Position numbers and translations under genes: made by a program
Notes under the pieces: model-generated
Databases searched by the model: none
What the model was told of the DNA's origin: nothing
The model's input: only the letters and a program-made list of their open reading frames with translations
Part shown: piece after piece, positions 53,600 to 64,000 of the stretch
Position numbering within the stretch: the first letter of the stretch is position 1
How the letters are laid out: each line of letters begins with the position of its first letter
Source: Aradus depressus
Taxonomy: Eukaryota > Arthropoda > Insecta > Hemiptera > Aradidae
Direction: 5' to 3'
NCBI GenBank assembly: GCA_963662175.1
Contig: OY759225.1
Coordinates: 3,855,107-3,919,106, forward strand
Length of the DNA stretch: 64,000 nt

Positions 53600-54580
53600 T
53601 CAAGTACTAATGCGTAGTTAACTATTATATAATAGTTGTGGTCTTATTCTCTCCCCTCCCCTTCCCATAGTTTTACAATATAATTAATGTTTTTATATCA
53701 ATAATTAAAATGTGTGTATTTTTTATACATCACAGTAGAGTTGTCTTGATTGGCCGAAGTAGCCCCTGAAACGGGCTGTCCCCAGAAATGTTGAGTTAGT
53801 GAACATTCAGACTTCAAATGTAGCAGAAAACCCTAATTATATTTTATTTATTCTGTAGATTGAATCAACTCTTCTGTTTGATTTCTTGAATGTATTAACA
53901 TTTTTTCTCTACACTGTTGTTGATAGCTGTTTTTTATAAATAACTAATAGCAAGATCCAGCGATGTCACAGATAAGGGAGGCTAGGCAGCAGGGGGCACA
54001 GTCTGAGGGGGGCCTCTTCTGTAATTTATTTGGTATTTTGTTTACATTTACATGTTTAATTGTGTTATTAAGGTTATTTTTATGGCTTTATTAGACTGTG
54101 TCAAGATAAGCCTGTCGTCGGGCTTCCTATGTTAATAATATCCAAAATATCCACATGGAGTCATGGGCGTAGCAAGGAGGGGGCGGGGGGGTCCGTGGAT
54201 CTAAGGTTCTTGAGTGGGAAAATTTAATTAGAATTTGCAAAATAATTTCAATAAACACCCAACTTCGGAAAAGTAAAAAAACAGATGAAAATTTTAATAA
54301 AAGCAAGTGATATTTAAAGGTAACAAAAGAGAGGGTAAGGATCCAGGAAATAAAGATATGGAAGGTTTAGAGAGACTCAGGTTCCAAGGTTCCACACTCG
54401 ATACCGGGTATTTCGGGTATCGATTCGCGACAGGTTCTAAGCTCTCTTTTGAGACTCTACCACGACCACGTAAATGTCCGCTCTCCCTCTGAATTTTCGG
54501 TCTGTTGTGATGTATAAAATTACACACATTGTAATTATTAATAATATATTATAAAATTAATTATATTTATTGGTATGAAA
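53600..54580. other. Intergenic or intronic DNA with repeat scraps
   Basis: 54164-54200 looks like a lone hAT left end (CATGGGCGTAGCAAGGAGG). 54300-54490 has family D phrases (AAATGTCCGCTCTCCCTCTG). No gene recognised. Confidence 0.35.
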
Positions 54581-54589
54581 AAAAACAGC

Positions 54590-55690
54590 TGTTATAAATG
54601 AAATAACTAAATAAGTGAATAAATATATGAAGTCGCATATTGTTTTACAACGAACCAATGAATGGAGAATAAAGACGACCATCAGCTGTTGTAATGGAGA
54701 TGAACAGTCAATAAGTTGTGTTGTGGAGATGAGAAGTCTGAGCAGAGATGTGAAGGTGGACAGTCCAGGAGTGAGTAAAGTGTTTAGGCTTAAGGTGTGG
54801 TGAACGGTATAGGAGTGAAATCGATGCGCAAAGGTACTTTTATTTATTTATTACTACATTGAAGCATGTTAAGGCTTATTGTAGAGAGTTGGGGTACAAT
54901 TTGAATATACATCCGATATAATAATAAAGTAAGAATATTACAGCTTAATAAATTTCTAAATATCTAAATATTATAATAAATGCGCACATTTACTTGTATA
55001 CATACAGCCAAGAGAAATGCGAAACAAAACCAAAAAAAAAAAATATATATATATACTTTCATATATGTACATACACACATACGCATATACATATTGTAAT
55101 GATTTTGAATAAAACCAAAGTAATAAACATTAAGTCAAACCACTTTGTACTTAAACTGTAAATAACAAGTATTTAACGAAAACTTAATATGAAAATCTCA
55201 ACTTAAATTCATTTTTATGTGCATATACTTATATGCCCAAAATAACATTGATATAAACAATGGCCGAAATGGAAAAAAGACTGATATATGTAGTTTTAAA
55301 TAATTAGTTTGTAAGATTTTTTTTTTCAATTGTAATTCGATTTTTTTGATATTGATATTTTGAATTTATTTAAAATGTAGGTTAAGTAAAATAAACCCAA
55401 ATATTTCTCTTATTCTATGCTATTCATTTCCCTGTTAACTCAGTAAGATAATTTATACCCTTTGGATTAAATTTAACATTTTTGCAAATTTGAAAAACAA
55501 TATGGTATCTCTTTAGTAAATTTAGGAGAAATCCAAATGAGAAGTTTGTTAATTGAATTTTTTTTTTAAATAGGCACACTTTTACATAAAACGTCTTGAA
55601 CTTTTTTTTTTAGGGCCCTTTTCGGATATTACAGTAGAAATCAAAATTTAGTAGAAGAGCAGCCATAATTTCTACAGGAAATGTGGTAAT
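54590..55690 (-). repeat. Repeat family E copy, inverted
   Basis: Minus-strand counterpart of 50685-51345: AGGGCCCTTTTCGGATATTA, TTTCTACAGGAAATGTGGTA, and near the other end CATCAGCTGTTGTAATGGAG and GTGTTTAGGCTTAAGG. It is longer than the other copies because of A+T-rich sequence in the middle. Confidence 0.6.
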
Positions 55691-55701
55691 TTTATTTATT
55701 A

Positions 55702-58700
55702 CTAGCAGTAATACCCGGCGTTACCCGGGCAACTTTGACTTTTCTCCTAATATCTCTCATTCGAATCCTATTCAATTCTTCTGTGAAATCTTCATCTTGT
55801 GAAATAGACAATATTTTTTTTTTAAACATACGTTTTTCTTTATTTTCTATTAAGTGTTTTAAAATATCTCGGCTAAAAATGTTAAGTTTCCTTAGAAAGT
55901 TAAAGTATTGAGTACAACTGGGGAAGTATAAAAGTACATAATTGGTTCAATATAAGAAGATACATGTGAAATTGACAGGGGCGTAGCCAGGATATTGAGT
56001 GTGGGTGGGGGGAGGGTCGCCCCCACTCTTCGCCAGCTTTGCGGGCTGGTCTCTGTGAATCCACTCCCAAATGATTTTAAATAAAACGCAACTTTCAAAG
56101 ACCAATATCTCGAAAACTATTGCTCGTACAAGAAAACTGAAAATACCGGAAAACCTAGTTTTTTTTGTGAAGAATATGAAAATCCTAATTAAAAATTTGT
56201 AAAAATTAAATTTTTTTACGATTTAATTTCACTGAGGTGTGTTGTGTCAATGTTTAAGCCTATTTTTGATTCGTGTTTTTATACCCTGTTTTTAAATTGT
56301 CTCCCAGTTTAAATTACATAACCAAATTACATATTAAATCTAAAAACCGTTTAGAAGCGAGAAATTTGAAGAAGGGGATTTAGCCCGACTTATTTTGAAT
56401 AACATTCTTATTTCGATTTTTGTGTAGGATTCAGATATCCCTGTTGTTCTCTATCAGTTTTAACAAATATTAATTCTAAAAACCGTTAAAAAGCGAGAAA
56501 TTTGAAGAATGAAGTCTACCGAGCTAAGGATCGCCATTTAGAAATCGAGCCAAGTCACTTAGGTCAGATGTTTTAATCGGAAAGATGAAAATAAATTTGA
56601 GCACGTCGTCCTTCGGATTGGACTTTAAGCTATGATCGAGGGCCTTTTTCAGGTACTGGATAATGAGTCGTATGTTAGGTATCTAAACCTGGGTAGCTGA
56701 AATTTCTCTTAGGTTAAAAATAACCTTGAGCATGTCGTCCTTCGGATGGGACTTTTTCGATATATCTCAATCTGTCTATCAGTTTTAACAAATATTAAAT
56801 CTATAAACCGTTAAAAAGCAGGAAATTTGAAGAATAGTATTTAGCCCGACTTTTTTCGAAAAACATTTTCATTTCAATTTTTGTGTAGGATTCAGATATC
56901 CCGGTTGTTCATCAGTTTTAACAAATATTAAATCTAAAAACCGTTTAAAAGCGAGAAATTTGAAGAATGGAGTTTACCGAGCTCAGGATCGCCATTTGGA
57001 AATCTAGCCAAGTCAATTAGGTCAGATGTTTTAATCGGGAAGATAAAAATAAATTTGAGCACGTCGTCCTTCGGATTGGACTTTAAGTGATGATCGAGGG
57101 CCTTTGCGTATGTCAGGTACTCGTATATGTTATGTATCGTCGTATGTTATGTATCTAAACCTGGGTAGCTGAAATTTCACTTAGGGTAAAAATAACTTTG
57201 AGGACGTCGTCCTTCGGATGGGACTTTTCCGATACATCTGAATCATTCTTTGGTTGACCATCATCGTTTCTGGATGCTGCCTATCTACCAACATTGCTGT
57301 ATTAATTTGTTTTCCAGAAAATATATCAAAGCGGTACCTCAAAGCCCACTTATATTCCGCATTTCTTCCTTGATAATTTTAGTTGGAACCAAACGGTAAC
57401 TTATTTTATCTTACATATGGAGTCTATCGAGCTCAGGATCGCCTCTTGGAAATCTAGCCAAGTCACTTAGGTCAGATGTTTTAATCGAGAAGATAAAAAT
57501 AAATTTGAGCACGTCGTCCTTCGGATTGGGCTTTAAGCTATGATCGAGGGCCTTTTTGTATTTCAGGTGCTCGATAATGTCGTATGTTATGTAACTAAAC
57601 CTAGTTAGGTAAATATTCACTTAGGTTCAAAATACCTTGAGCAAGTCGTCCTTCGGATGGGACTTTCCCGATAGGTACATCTGAATATTTCTTTGGTTGA
57701 CCATCTTCGTTTCTGGATGCTGCCTAATAACGCCGGACACCTTAGATAGTGTGACTCCGTGCAACCAGGTATTAATAAGTTCTTAGGAACGCTGGGCAAC
57801 ACAGATAGTATGTATGTAGTTAGGAATGCTGGGCACCGCAGCTAGTATGTGCCTTGCAACAGCGGATGCCCTAGGTATTTTGTGCTTAACAACGCTGGTG
57901 ATAGCTATTATTTACCGTGCAACGGTAGACCTCCTAGGTAATACTTGCTTAGGAAACCCACCATATTAAAATTAGAGCTATATCCCATCTTTAAGAAAGC
58001 TCCATGTGAGATTTATTCTGCATTAATGCACCCCCGCCCATATATAGTGTCACAGTCACAGCCATATATAGTCCATACATTTTTAAATATTGCTTTTGAA
58101 ACTACCATTTAGGTATATGCTTGCCCCCCCATACCCCCCTCCCGTTGACAATTTTGAGACGTCACATATCCTTTTTTTTTTTGTCTATTATGAATACTAC
58201 ATGTGAAATTCCATGACATTCCGATCATCCGTTAAAGACCTATCACTACCTTTATATGTAGGCCTACCCCACAACCCCCCCTCCCGTTCAAAATTTTGAG
58301 ATATCACGTAGCGTATTTTTCAATTTGGCCTTTAAGCATACTACATGTCAAATTCCATGACATTCCGATCAAAAGACCTATCACTATCTTTATATGTAGG
58401 GCTACCCCACAACCCCCCCTCCCAAAATTTTGAGATATCACGTAGCGTATTTTTCAATTTGGCCTTTAAGAATACTACATGTCAAATTCCATGCCAATCC
58501 GATCATCCGTTAATGACTTAGCACTACCTTTATATTTAGGCCCCCCTTACAACCCCGCCTACCGTTCACAATTGGGTGGGGGCGATATTCATTTATACTT
58601 AGGGCCCCACAACCCCACCTCCCGTTCAAAATTTATGGACGCCACATTGCCTATTTTTTAACTTGGCTTTTAAGAATACTACATGTGAAATTTCATGATA

Positions 58701-58901
58701 ATCCGTCCATCCGTTAATGCGCTAGAGCAATTTTTGTGCTTAGCCCCCCCCCCCCCCCTCCAGTTGACCGCCAGGAACTCTCTTCATAAGAACCTTCCTC
58801 GGACTTCAACGAATATTTGAAAAAAAAAATTAGCCGAATTGGTGCAGCCGTTCTCGAGTTTTGCGCTTAGCAAAATTAGCCAGTCATTTTTATTATATAG
58901 A
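55702..58901 (-). mobile_element. Complete non-autonomous Helitron
   Basis: On the minus strand it begins TCTATATAATAAAAATGACT (58901 downward, preceded by A) and ends GTATTACTGCTAG (55702, followed by T), the 5'-TC ... CTRR-3' pattern between A and T. Just before the end is the expected hairpin CCCGG-GTAACG-CCGGG. Internally it contains several SINE-like direct repeats (GTCCTTCGGATTGGACTTTA at 56611, 57067, 57521), tandem GGGAGGGGGG-type units near 58.1-58.7 kb, and a hAT left end at 55979. No RepHel ORF. It is inverted relative to the copy at 45752. Confidence 0.85.
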
Positions 58902-58979
58902 TTAATTATTTATTATTAATTCAATTATTTGTTTTATATTTGTCTATTTTACATAATTTTCTTTATCACACTGTTTATT

Positions 58980-59460
58980 TGTTGAACTCTTTCCTTATGT
59001 TTTTGTTCCTTGGATCACCAAATTTGAGGCACCCGGTCTCACTCATAAGTTTCCGCTCTCCTCTCATTTCCCCTTACCTACCTCTATTTTTACTTTTTTG
59101 AGTGTCCTTGGATCTCTACATTTGTGGCTACTCCCCGATTCACAGGTAAATGTCCGCTCTCCCTCTAGACCTGATTGCAGACCGGGACTCGGGTATGTTT
59201 CCCAGCTAGTCCTCCCCTATATAAGAGGGTAGGTCGGGAGGGATGCGGCCCTCCCTCAAACAAACAACGTAATTGAGACATTACTGGAACTTGTGTGAGC
59301 TTGTAATTTCTTCCTTTCTCTTAGTTTTTTTTTTTTTTTTTTTTTCCTTCTTGTAAACAAAGAAGCAAAGTAGAATAAAAAAAATGAAATTAGGGCAGAG
59401 GCTCCGACAATTTGGTCGTAAATCTGAGAAAGGTGAAGCGATGAAACCCTAATTTGAGGC
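58980..59460 (+). repeat. Family D repeats and a TATA-containing G+C-richer block
   Basis: 58990-59170 has family D units (TTCCGCTCTCC, GATCTCTACATTTGTGGC). 59206-59270 reads CCTCCCCTATATAAGAGGG and GGGAGGGATGCGGCCCTCCC (palindromic). It could be a promoter of a retroelement LTR or SINE; no ORF follows. Confidence 0.35.
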
Positions 59461-59889
59461 TACGAAGAGGCGGGCAGGTAGACACTGGAGTCCACACCTC
59501 ATGTCTCTATATGGAGCATCTACCATGCAACTCTCTAGTCTGTAGATGGATACTATCCTGGAACTAAGAGAGGTGTCAGGAATAGCTGGGCCAGCGGAGT
59601 TTGTCTCCTTCATTGTATATGCCGAACAACGGTCGGCCCTCTAGCTAGTATGTACTAAGCAATAGTGGGCGGGGATCCTAGTAGTCATGTCGTCACCAGA
59701 AACTGATTTTTTAAGATGTTAGCTCGATTTACACCAAAACGGTTACTTCAATGACAAAGTCAGTCCTTAGCAAAAATGTTCCTTATTAAATTTCCAACTG
59801 CAAATTTGCCCTCAGGTTTGAGATTGGAGCAAAACGACTAAAGTTACAGTTCCCCAAAGTATGAAAAATAATTGTCTAAAAGAAATATT

Positions 59890-60085
59890 GGTAATAGGAC
59901 ACCGGTAGCCCAGTGGTATGCGTGCTTGCTTACTAAGCTCAGGATCGCGGATTCGAAATCTTGAGCACGTCGTCCTTCGGATGACACGTTAAGCAAAGGT
60001 CTTGAGACTGTGCGATGTCAGGCACTCAGACTCTCATAGTAGAGTCGGGCTCATGTCCAGACGATATGACCTCGTATTTAACAAA
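59890..60085 (+). repeat. SINE copy with internal deletion
   Basis: Head GACACCGGTAGCCCAGTGGT, B-box-like GGATTCGAAATC, body CGTCCTTCGGATGACACGTT and the CGATATGACCTCGTATTTAA end. Most of the 3' half is shortened. Confidence 0.7.
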
Positions 60086-60296
60086 AAAAAAAAATATATA
60101 TATATTATATTTGCCCATTACAAAACTATTTTATACCGATCACTTTTGTACAGATCTCCCCCTCCCCCCCCCCCCCCCCCCCCAAATTCATTTCATACTG
60201 CAATTACTGAGTATAAGGAAGTCACTCTCAGAATGACGCTGTACAATGAAACAAAAACAGCTGAAGCCAACACATTACTTTCATACACCCAGTAAT

Positions 60297-60853
60297 CAGT
60301 GCCGGATTAACCTATAAGCAAACTAAGCAATTGCTTATGGCATCACGTCTCGGGGGCACTCCGCAAGTCCGCAATCCTATTTTTGAAATCGATATTTATT
60401 TAAATAATTTATTATTTCTCAATTTTTATTTTTATTTTTTCGTAAATCTGCTAACATTTTTAATTCAAAATGGAACATATATGTTAAATATAAAAACATT
60501 TATAAGTCGCATAATTGTTTTCCTACCCTGCCGTAAACTTGGGATGGAAGACCAAATATCAAATCCTGGTTATGATGATACTGAGGAAGAAGAAGTATCA
60601 GATAAAGAAGTGCACGAATATGATGAACGAATGGCGTATTTGGACGAAAGAGAAATTTAGTGTTTTAATAAATTAATTTTGAAAAAATTAATTTTATTAT
60701 TTTCTCGTTTAATTAATTTTTTCTTCGGTTTGTTTAATGGAGCTTTAGTATTGAGCTTGCCAACATAAGAAGACGTTAATCATATCAATAGTGAAATGGG
60801 GGCATCATAAGCTCAGAATGCTTAGGGCATGGAATAGAGTTAATCCGGCACTG
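60297..60853. mobile_element. hAT-type MITE with 8-bp target-site duplication
   Basis: Inverted ends CAGTGCCGGATTAAC and GTTAATCCGGCACTG. CCAGTAAT flanks both sides (60289-60296 and 60854-60861). A short frame at 60484-60660 (rich in Glu and Asp, ending DERMAYLDEREI) may be a transposon relic but matches nothing I can name. Confidence 0.88.
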
Positions 60854-60899
60854 CCAGTAATGCCTGTATGATATTGAGATGAAGGGAAGTGATCTGTAC

Positions 60900-61580
60900 A
60901 ACAGTAGTTGGGATAATAAAGTGATGTCACGGCCCCAACTTGTTACATCAATTTTACATTAAAGGCTCGGCTCGGTTTACATATACGCATCTTAAATGTG
61001 TTTTGTTGATAAATATGAGAAATGATCAGATTCTCATTTGGCACCGGAAGTCTTGTATTGACAGAGTTCAAGAGGAAATTAGAAGAATGCTAGGAGTTGA
61101 TAAAAACTAGATGAATCTAGAAGTGGGGAGAGGAAATGGAAGTTGTAAACCTTTAGGGCTGATTTGGTACGGATAATCAAGGAGGCAGAATGAGGGACCT
61201 AAGAGCCTTAGTTCTCAGGCCGCCTCTCCCACCAGGCTGCTTCTTACACAAAAACACTTATGTATGTCATTTTATATATATATTATTTTTATTGATGTGT
61301 AAACATAGGGGCTATGTCAGAGCGTAAGTCTTGATGTGCATGCGTAAGTGTGTGTGCTAGCGCAGTGCACACACACAACTCACACTTCTTTATCTGTGAT
61401 GTCAGCTGTTTTGTTGTTATATTACGAACTATAAAATGATCTTTCGGTAAGAAACATTTAGGTTAAGATGCTTCGATAGCTTAAATTTGTCACAATAAAT
61501 AAAATTTATGGTAAAAGAAAATAATATAGCAGTGTAAATCTAAAAAATATAATGATTAATAGAGTCGAAAGTATCTTTTC
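60900..61580. other. No recognised feature
   Basis: A+T-rich apart from a GTGTGTGTGC/GTGCACACACAC stretch near 61350. No coding signature. Confidence 0.4.
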
Positions 61581-61586
61581 AATGTA

Positions 61587-61826
61587 GAAGGAAATGAGGT
61601 TCTGTCGTGTAAAAGAAAATTCAAAATTTGGCCAGCATTTCGAAAACAATTTATTTCCTTCTTCAGGGCCTTATAATGACTTGAGTGGATGGTGTTGTGA
61701 GTTTTAACCGTCACAACACACATCCACTCAAGTCATTATAAGACCCTGAAGAAGAAAATAAATAGTTTTCGAAACGTTGGTTAAATTTTGAATTTTCTTT
61801 TACACGACAGAACCTCGATTTCCTTC
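61587..61826. repeat. Imperfect palindrome with hammerhead-like cores
   Basis: The left arm from GAAGGAAATGAGGTTCTGTC pairs with the right arm ending GACAGAACCTCGATTTCCTTC; arms of about 110 bp with a short centre. The right arm has CTGAAGA (61746-61752), a GAAAA/TTTTC stem and GAAA (61771-61774). The left arm has the same on the minus strand. Confidence 0.8.
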
Positions 61827-61829
61827 TTC

Positions 61830-64000
61830 ACTAAAAAATATTATATTTCAATATATTATTATATGATATTATAAAATATTGTTTATTAATATATTTATGG
61901 TCACAGGGAATAAGTTGTTAAGTCGTAAAATGGCCAAAATGAATTAAGTGTACTGTGGTTATCTCCCAAGCCATCTGCGCACTGCATTTAACCATTTATT
62001 CACTAATGCAGACTATTCCAAGTGAAGTGGGTGTTACTTTAGAGAGGCACCATTCACGAGTATTTCAAAAAGTATGGTCAATAATTAGGTAAGTGATGGG
62101 GAATGATTAGGTAACTAAGGGAAAATCCAAGAAAGGATTAACAATATTCATTTTCATTCACTCCTATATATTTAAAAGCATGCTCTACACGGCCTCTGGG
62201 CAAGCTATTTGATTACAGTTTATTTCGTCCTTTTAATCATCCGCCTTTGAATGCCGATATTTTTATCGTCACATTTTTGGTTTATTTCAACAAAAATTAA
62301 TATACTACTTAAAAAAATAATTATTTTAATATTTGACAAAGACAATATGTTTCTGGTGGAGGCTGGTGGTTGGAGACGGCCAATGACCCCTGTCTCTGTT
62401 TACATAACAAGTTACTGAAGAAGTGAACTATGAAGACTTCATTGTCCTCCCTGTTGTTTACATTAGGTAGGTCCTTCTTATGTCCTTCTCTATCAGTTCT
62501 ACTGACGAGTCCTCTTCCAGTCTTCTTTGCTTCTATACCAACCTCTCTGTTCACATTCATTCTATCGGCAGTTATCGTTTTCTCCGACACACATTTTTTA
62601 TTTTTTTTTTATTTTTGGAACCAGAAGTTCAGAAAACATGAAATTTCGTTGAAAACTTAGCATCGAATTTCTGATCGATTACATGGATTCCCTACACTTC
62701 GTAAAAAAGGTAAAATAAATCAAGAGAAATACATAAATATCAGAATCCAGAATGGAAAATGCTGGATCTCTTTTGCTAATTATTGTAGACGAGCCAAAAA
62801 TATCATAGTTTAACCAGAATACAATTTAAATCAATATTGTGATCTAATGCTATTCTATTTTTCCTAATATTATAAGCACGGATTCATCAATCTTAAATCT
62901 CATCTCAAATCTTGTCCGAAGGTGGGCACACAACACATCGTTGGAAAGCTCTTGAAATGTGCATTATAAAATAAAAAAAGCTGCATACATTCCTTAGACT
63001 GCATAGAGTGGGGATCCAGTAGTCATCGATAAAGTAACACTCTAGCCGCCATATTGGCATAGTACGAATGTTAAAAAAACTGCTTAGATGAATGTTGTTC
63101 TGTTAAATGAGATCTTCAAAATGAAGTCCTACTTGGCCTCAGTGAATACTTGACATACATAGGAGACACCATCCATTACAATATCCAACTTTCGGGAGGG
63201 GGGCCGATCCCCTCAAAATTCCTGAAAGTAGCCATGTAAAATACATCCTTCGAAAGTTTATTGCAAGGGAAGGGCTCTTAGAAACAAGGAAGGATCACTC
63301 ATTTTGTTAAATTGGTTGAGTTATTACTATTTAATCATATTATTATTTACTATTTATTAATCATTTTAAGTCGCATTAATTTTTATCATTTTATAATATT
63401 TATTATAACTAGGCTCAAATCTTATTATTCACAATTAATATCTGAAATTAATATTATTATACCGAACCAGAAGGTTATGATTATTTTGATTTGAATTTTA
63501 AAGGTCAAAGATATATATTTATATTGAAAATATCCTTTCATGTTAGTAAATAAAATTTATTATGTACTTAGGCGAAGGTATAATTTGATTTTTAAACAAG
63601 TTGTAATTGTATTTTGTTGCTCTATACTTGAACACTAAGTGATAGATGAACTTAATTTCTTCTTTATTTGTAAATTATGTCGACTACCGGTCATCTGACC
63701 AAGAGGTCGTCTTTGGTAAAAGATTTTTTATTATCGAATTATTTGAATATGTGTATTTTATTTATAAATAAATAAAGATTTAATAATAATAATTACATAA
63801 CTATTAAGTGAGGCTTTGGGAGGGCTGATGTATCAGTACATTGATGAATACAATTCAGACGTAGGAGTGTTTCCTCTAACTTAAAGAGTTTTCCATTGAC
63901 AGTTTCCCATAGAAAATTTTCCATCGATAGTTCCTTCTTGTAGATGTTTCTGAAGGGGCTGATACCCAAGGCTGATGAGGATGGAGGGGGATGAGATCGG
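61830..64000. other. A+T-rich DNA without recognised gene
   Basis: A short family-B-like end (GAAATTTCGTTGAAAACTTA and ATCGAATTTCTGATCG) lies near 62580-62690. Open frames at 62321-62590 (minus) and 62430-62660 (plus) overlap each other and carry no known motif. No further exon of the signal-peptide gene was found. Confidence 0.45.

Overview
This is nuclear DNA of an animal, most likely an insect. The genes are broken by introns with GT/AG splice sites, the background is strongly A+T rich, and the coding exons belong to conserved metazoan families. Most of the remainder is transposon debris of kinds common in insects: Jockey-, R1- and RTE-like LINEs, Penelope-like elements, hAT, Tigger, Harbinger, Helitrons and a tRNA-derived SINE. 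I cannot name the species. Nothing bacterial, no CRISPR array and no rRNA cluster was seen.

Three host genes can be spliced by eye. (1) 6516-7415, minus strand: the first three coding exons of a ceramide synthase (Lag1/schlank type), with the homeobox-like domain and the start of the TLC domain. The later exons were not found and probably lie left of the window. (2) 8125-15884, plus strand: a complete six-exon ELL-associated factor (EAF) gene of 304 residues, head to head with the ceramide synthase across about 700 bp. (3) 22158-37300, minus strand: a complete ten-exon chondroitin polymerizing factor (CHPF) gene of 758 residues. All splice phases of EAF and CHPF are consistent and give uninterrupted frames. 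A fourth gene is hinted at by a 43-nt exon encoding a signal-peptide-like start with a good splice donor, present twice (51559 and 53201) in a 1.64-kb direct duplication. Its downstream exons are not in view.

Layout. 1-6.4 kb: repeats only. 6.5-16.7 kb: ceramide synthase and EAF, with SINEs, a Tigger relic and other repeats in the EAF introns. 16.7-22 kb: LINE fragments, a Harbinger-like element with a MADF-domain ORF, and repeats. 22.1-37.3 kb: CHPF, whose introns hold a Jockey LINE, a Penelope-like endonuclease fragment, RTE-like LINE tails and several SINEs. 37.4-45.7 kb: a Tigger-type MITE, SINEs, a 30-bp-TIR MITE and homopolymer tracts. 45.7-58.9 kb: two inverted copies of one Helitron family flanking a hAT element, the duplicated signal-peptide exon and a LINE RNase H fragment. 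58.9-64 kb: repeats, a small hAT MITE, a fold-back element and unannotated A+T-rich DNA.

The three recognisable genes act separately: sphingolipid synthesis in the ER, transcription elongation in the nucleus, and chondroitin chain building in the Golgi. The most unusual material is in the repeats: a perfect 106-bp-arm palindrome inside a Helitron, and a set of dispersed hairpins that share a hammerhead-ribozyme-like core, one of them beside a Penelope-like GIY-YIG fragment.
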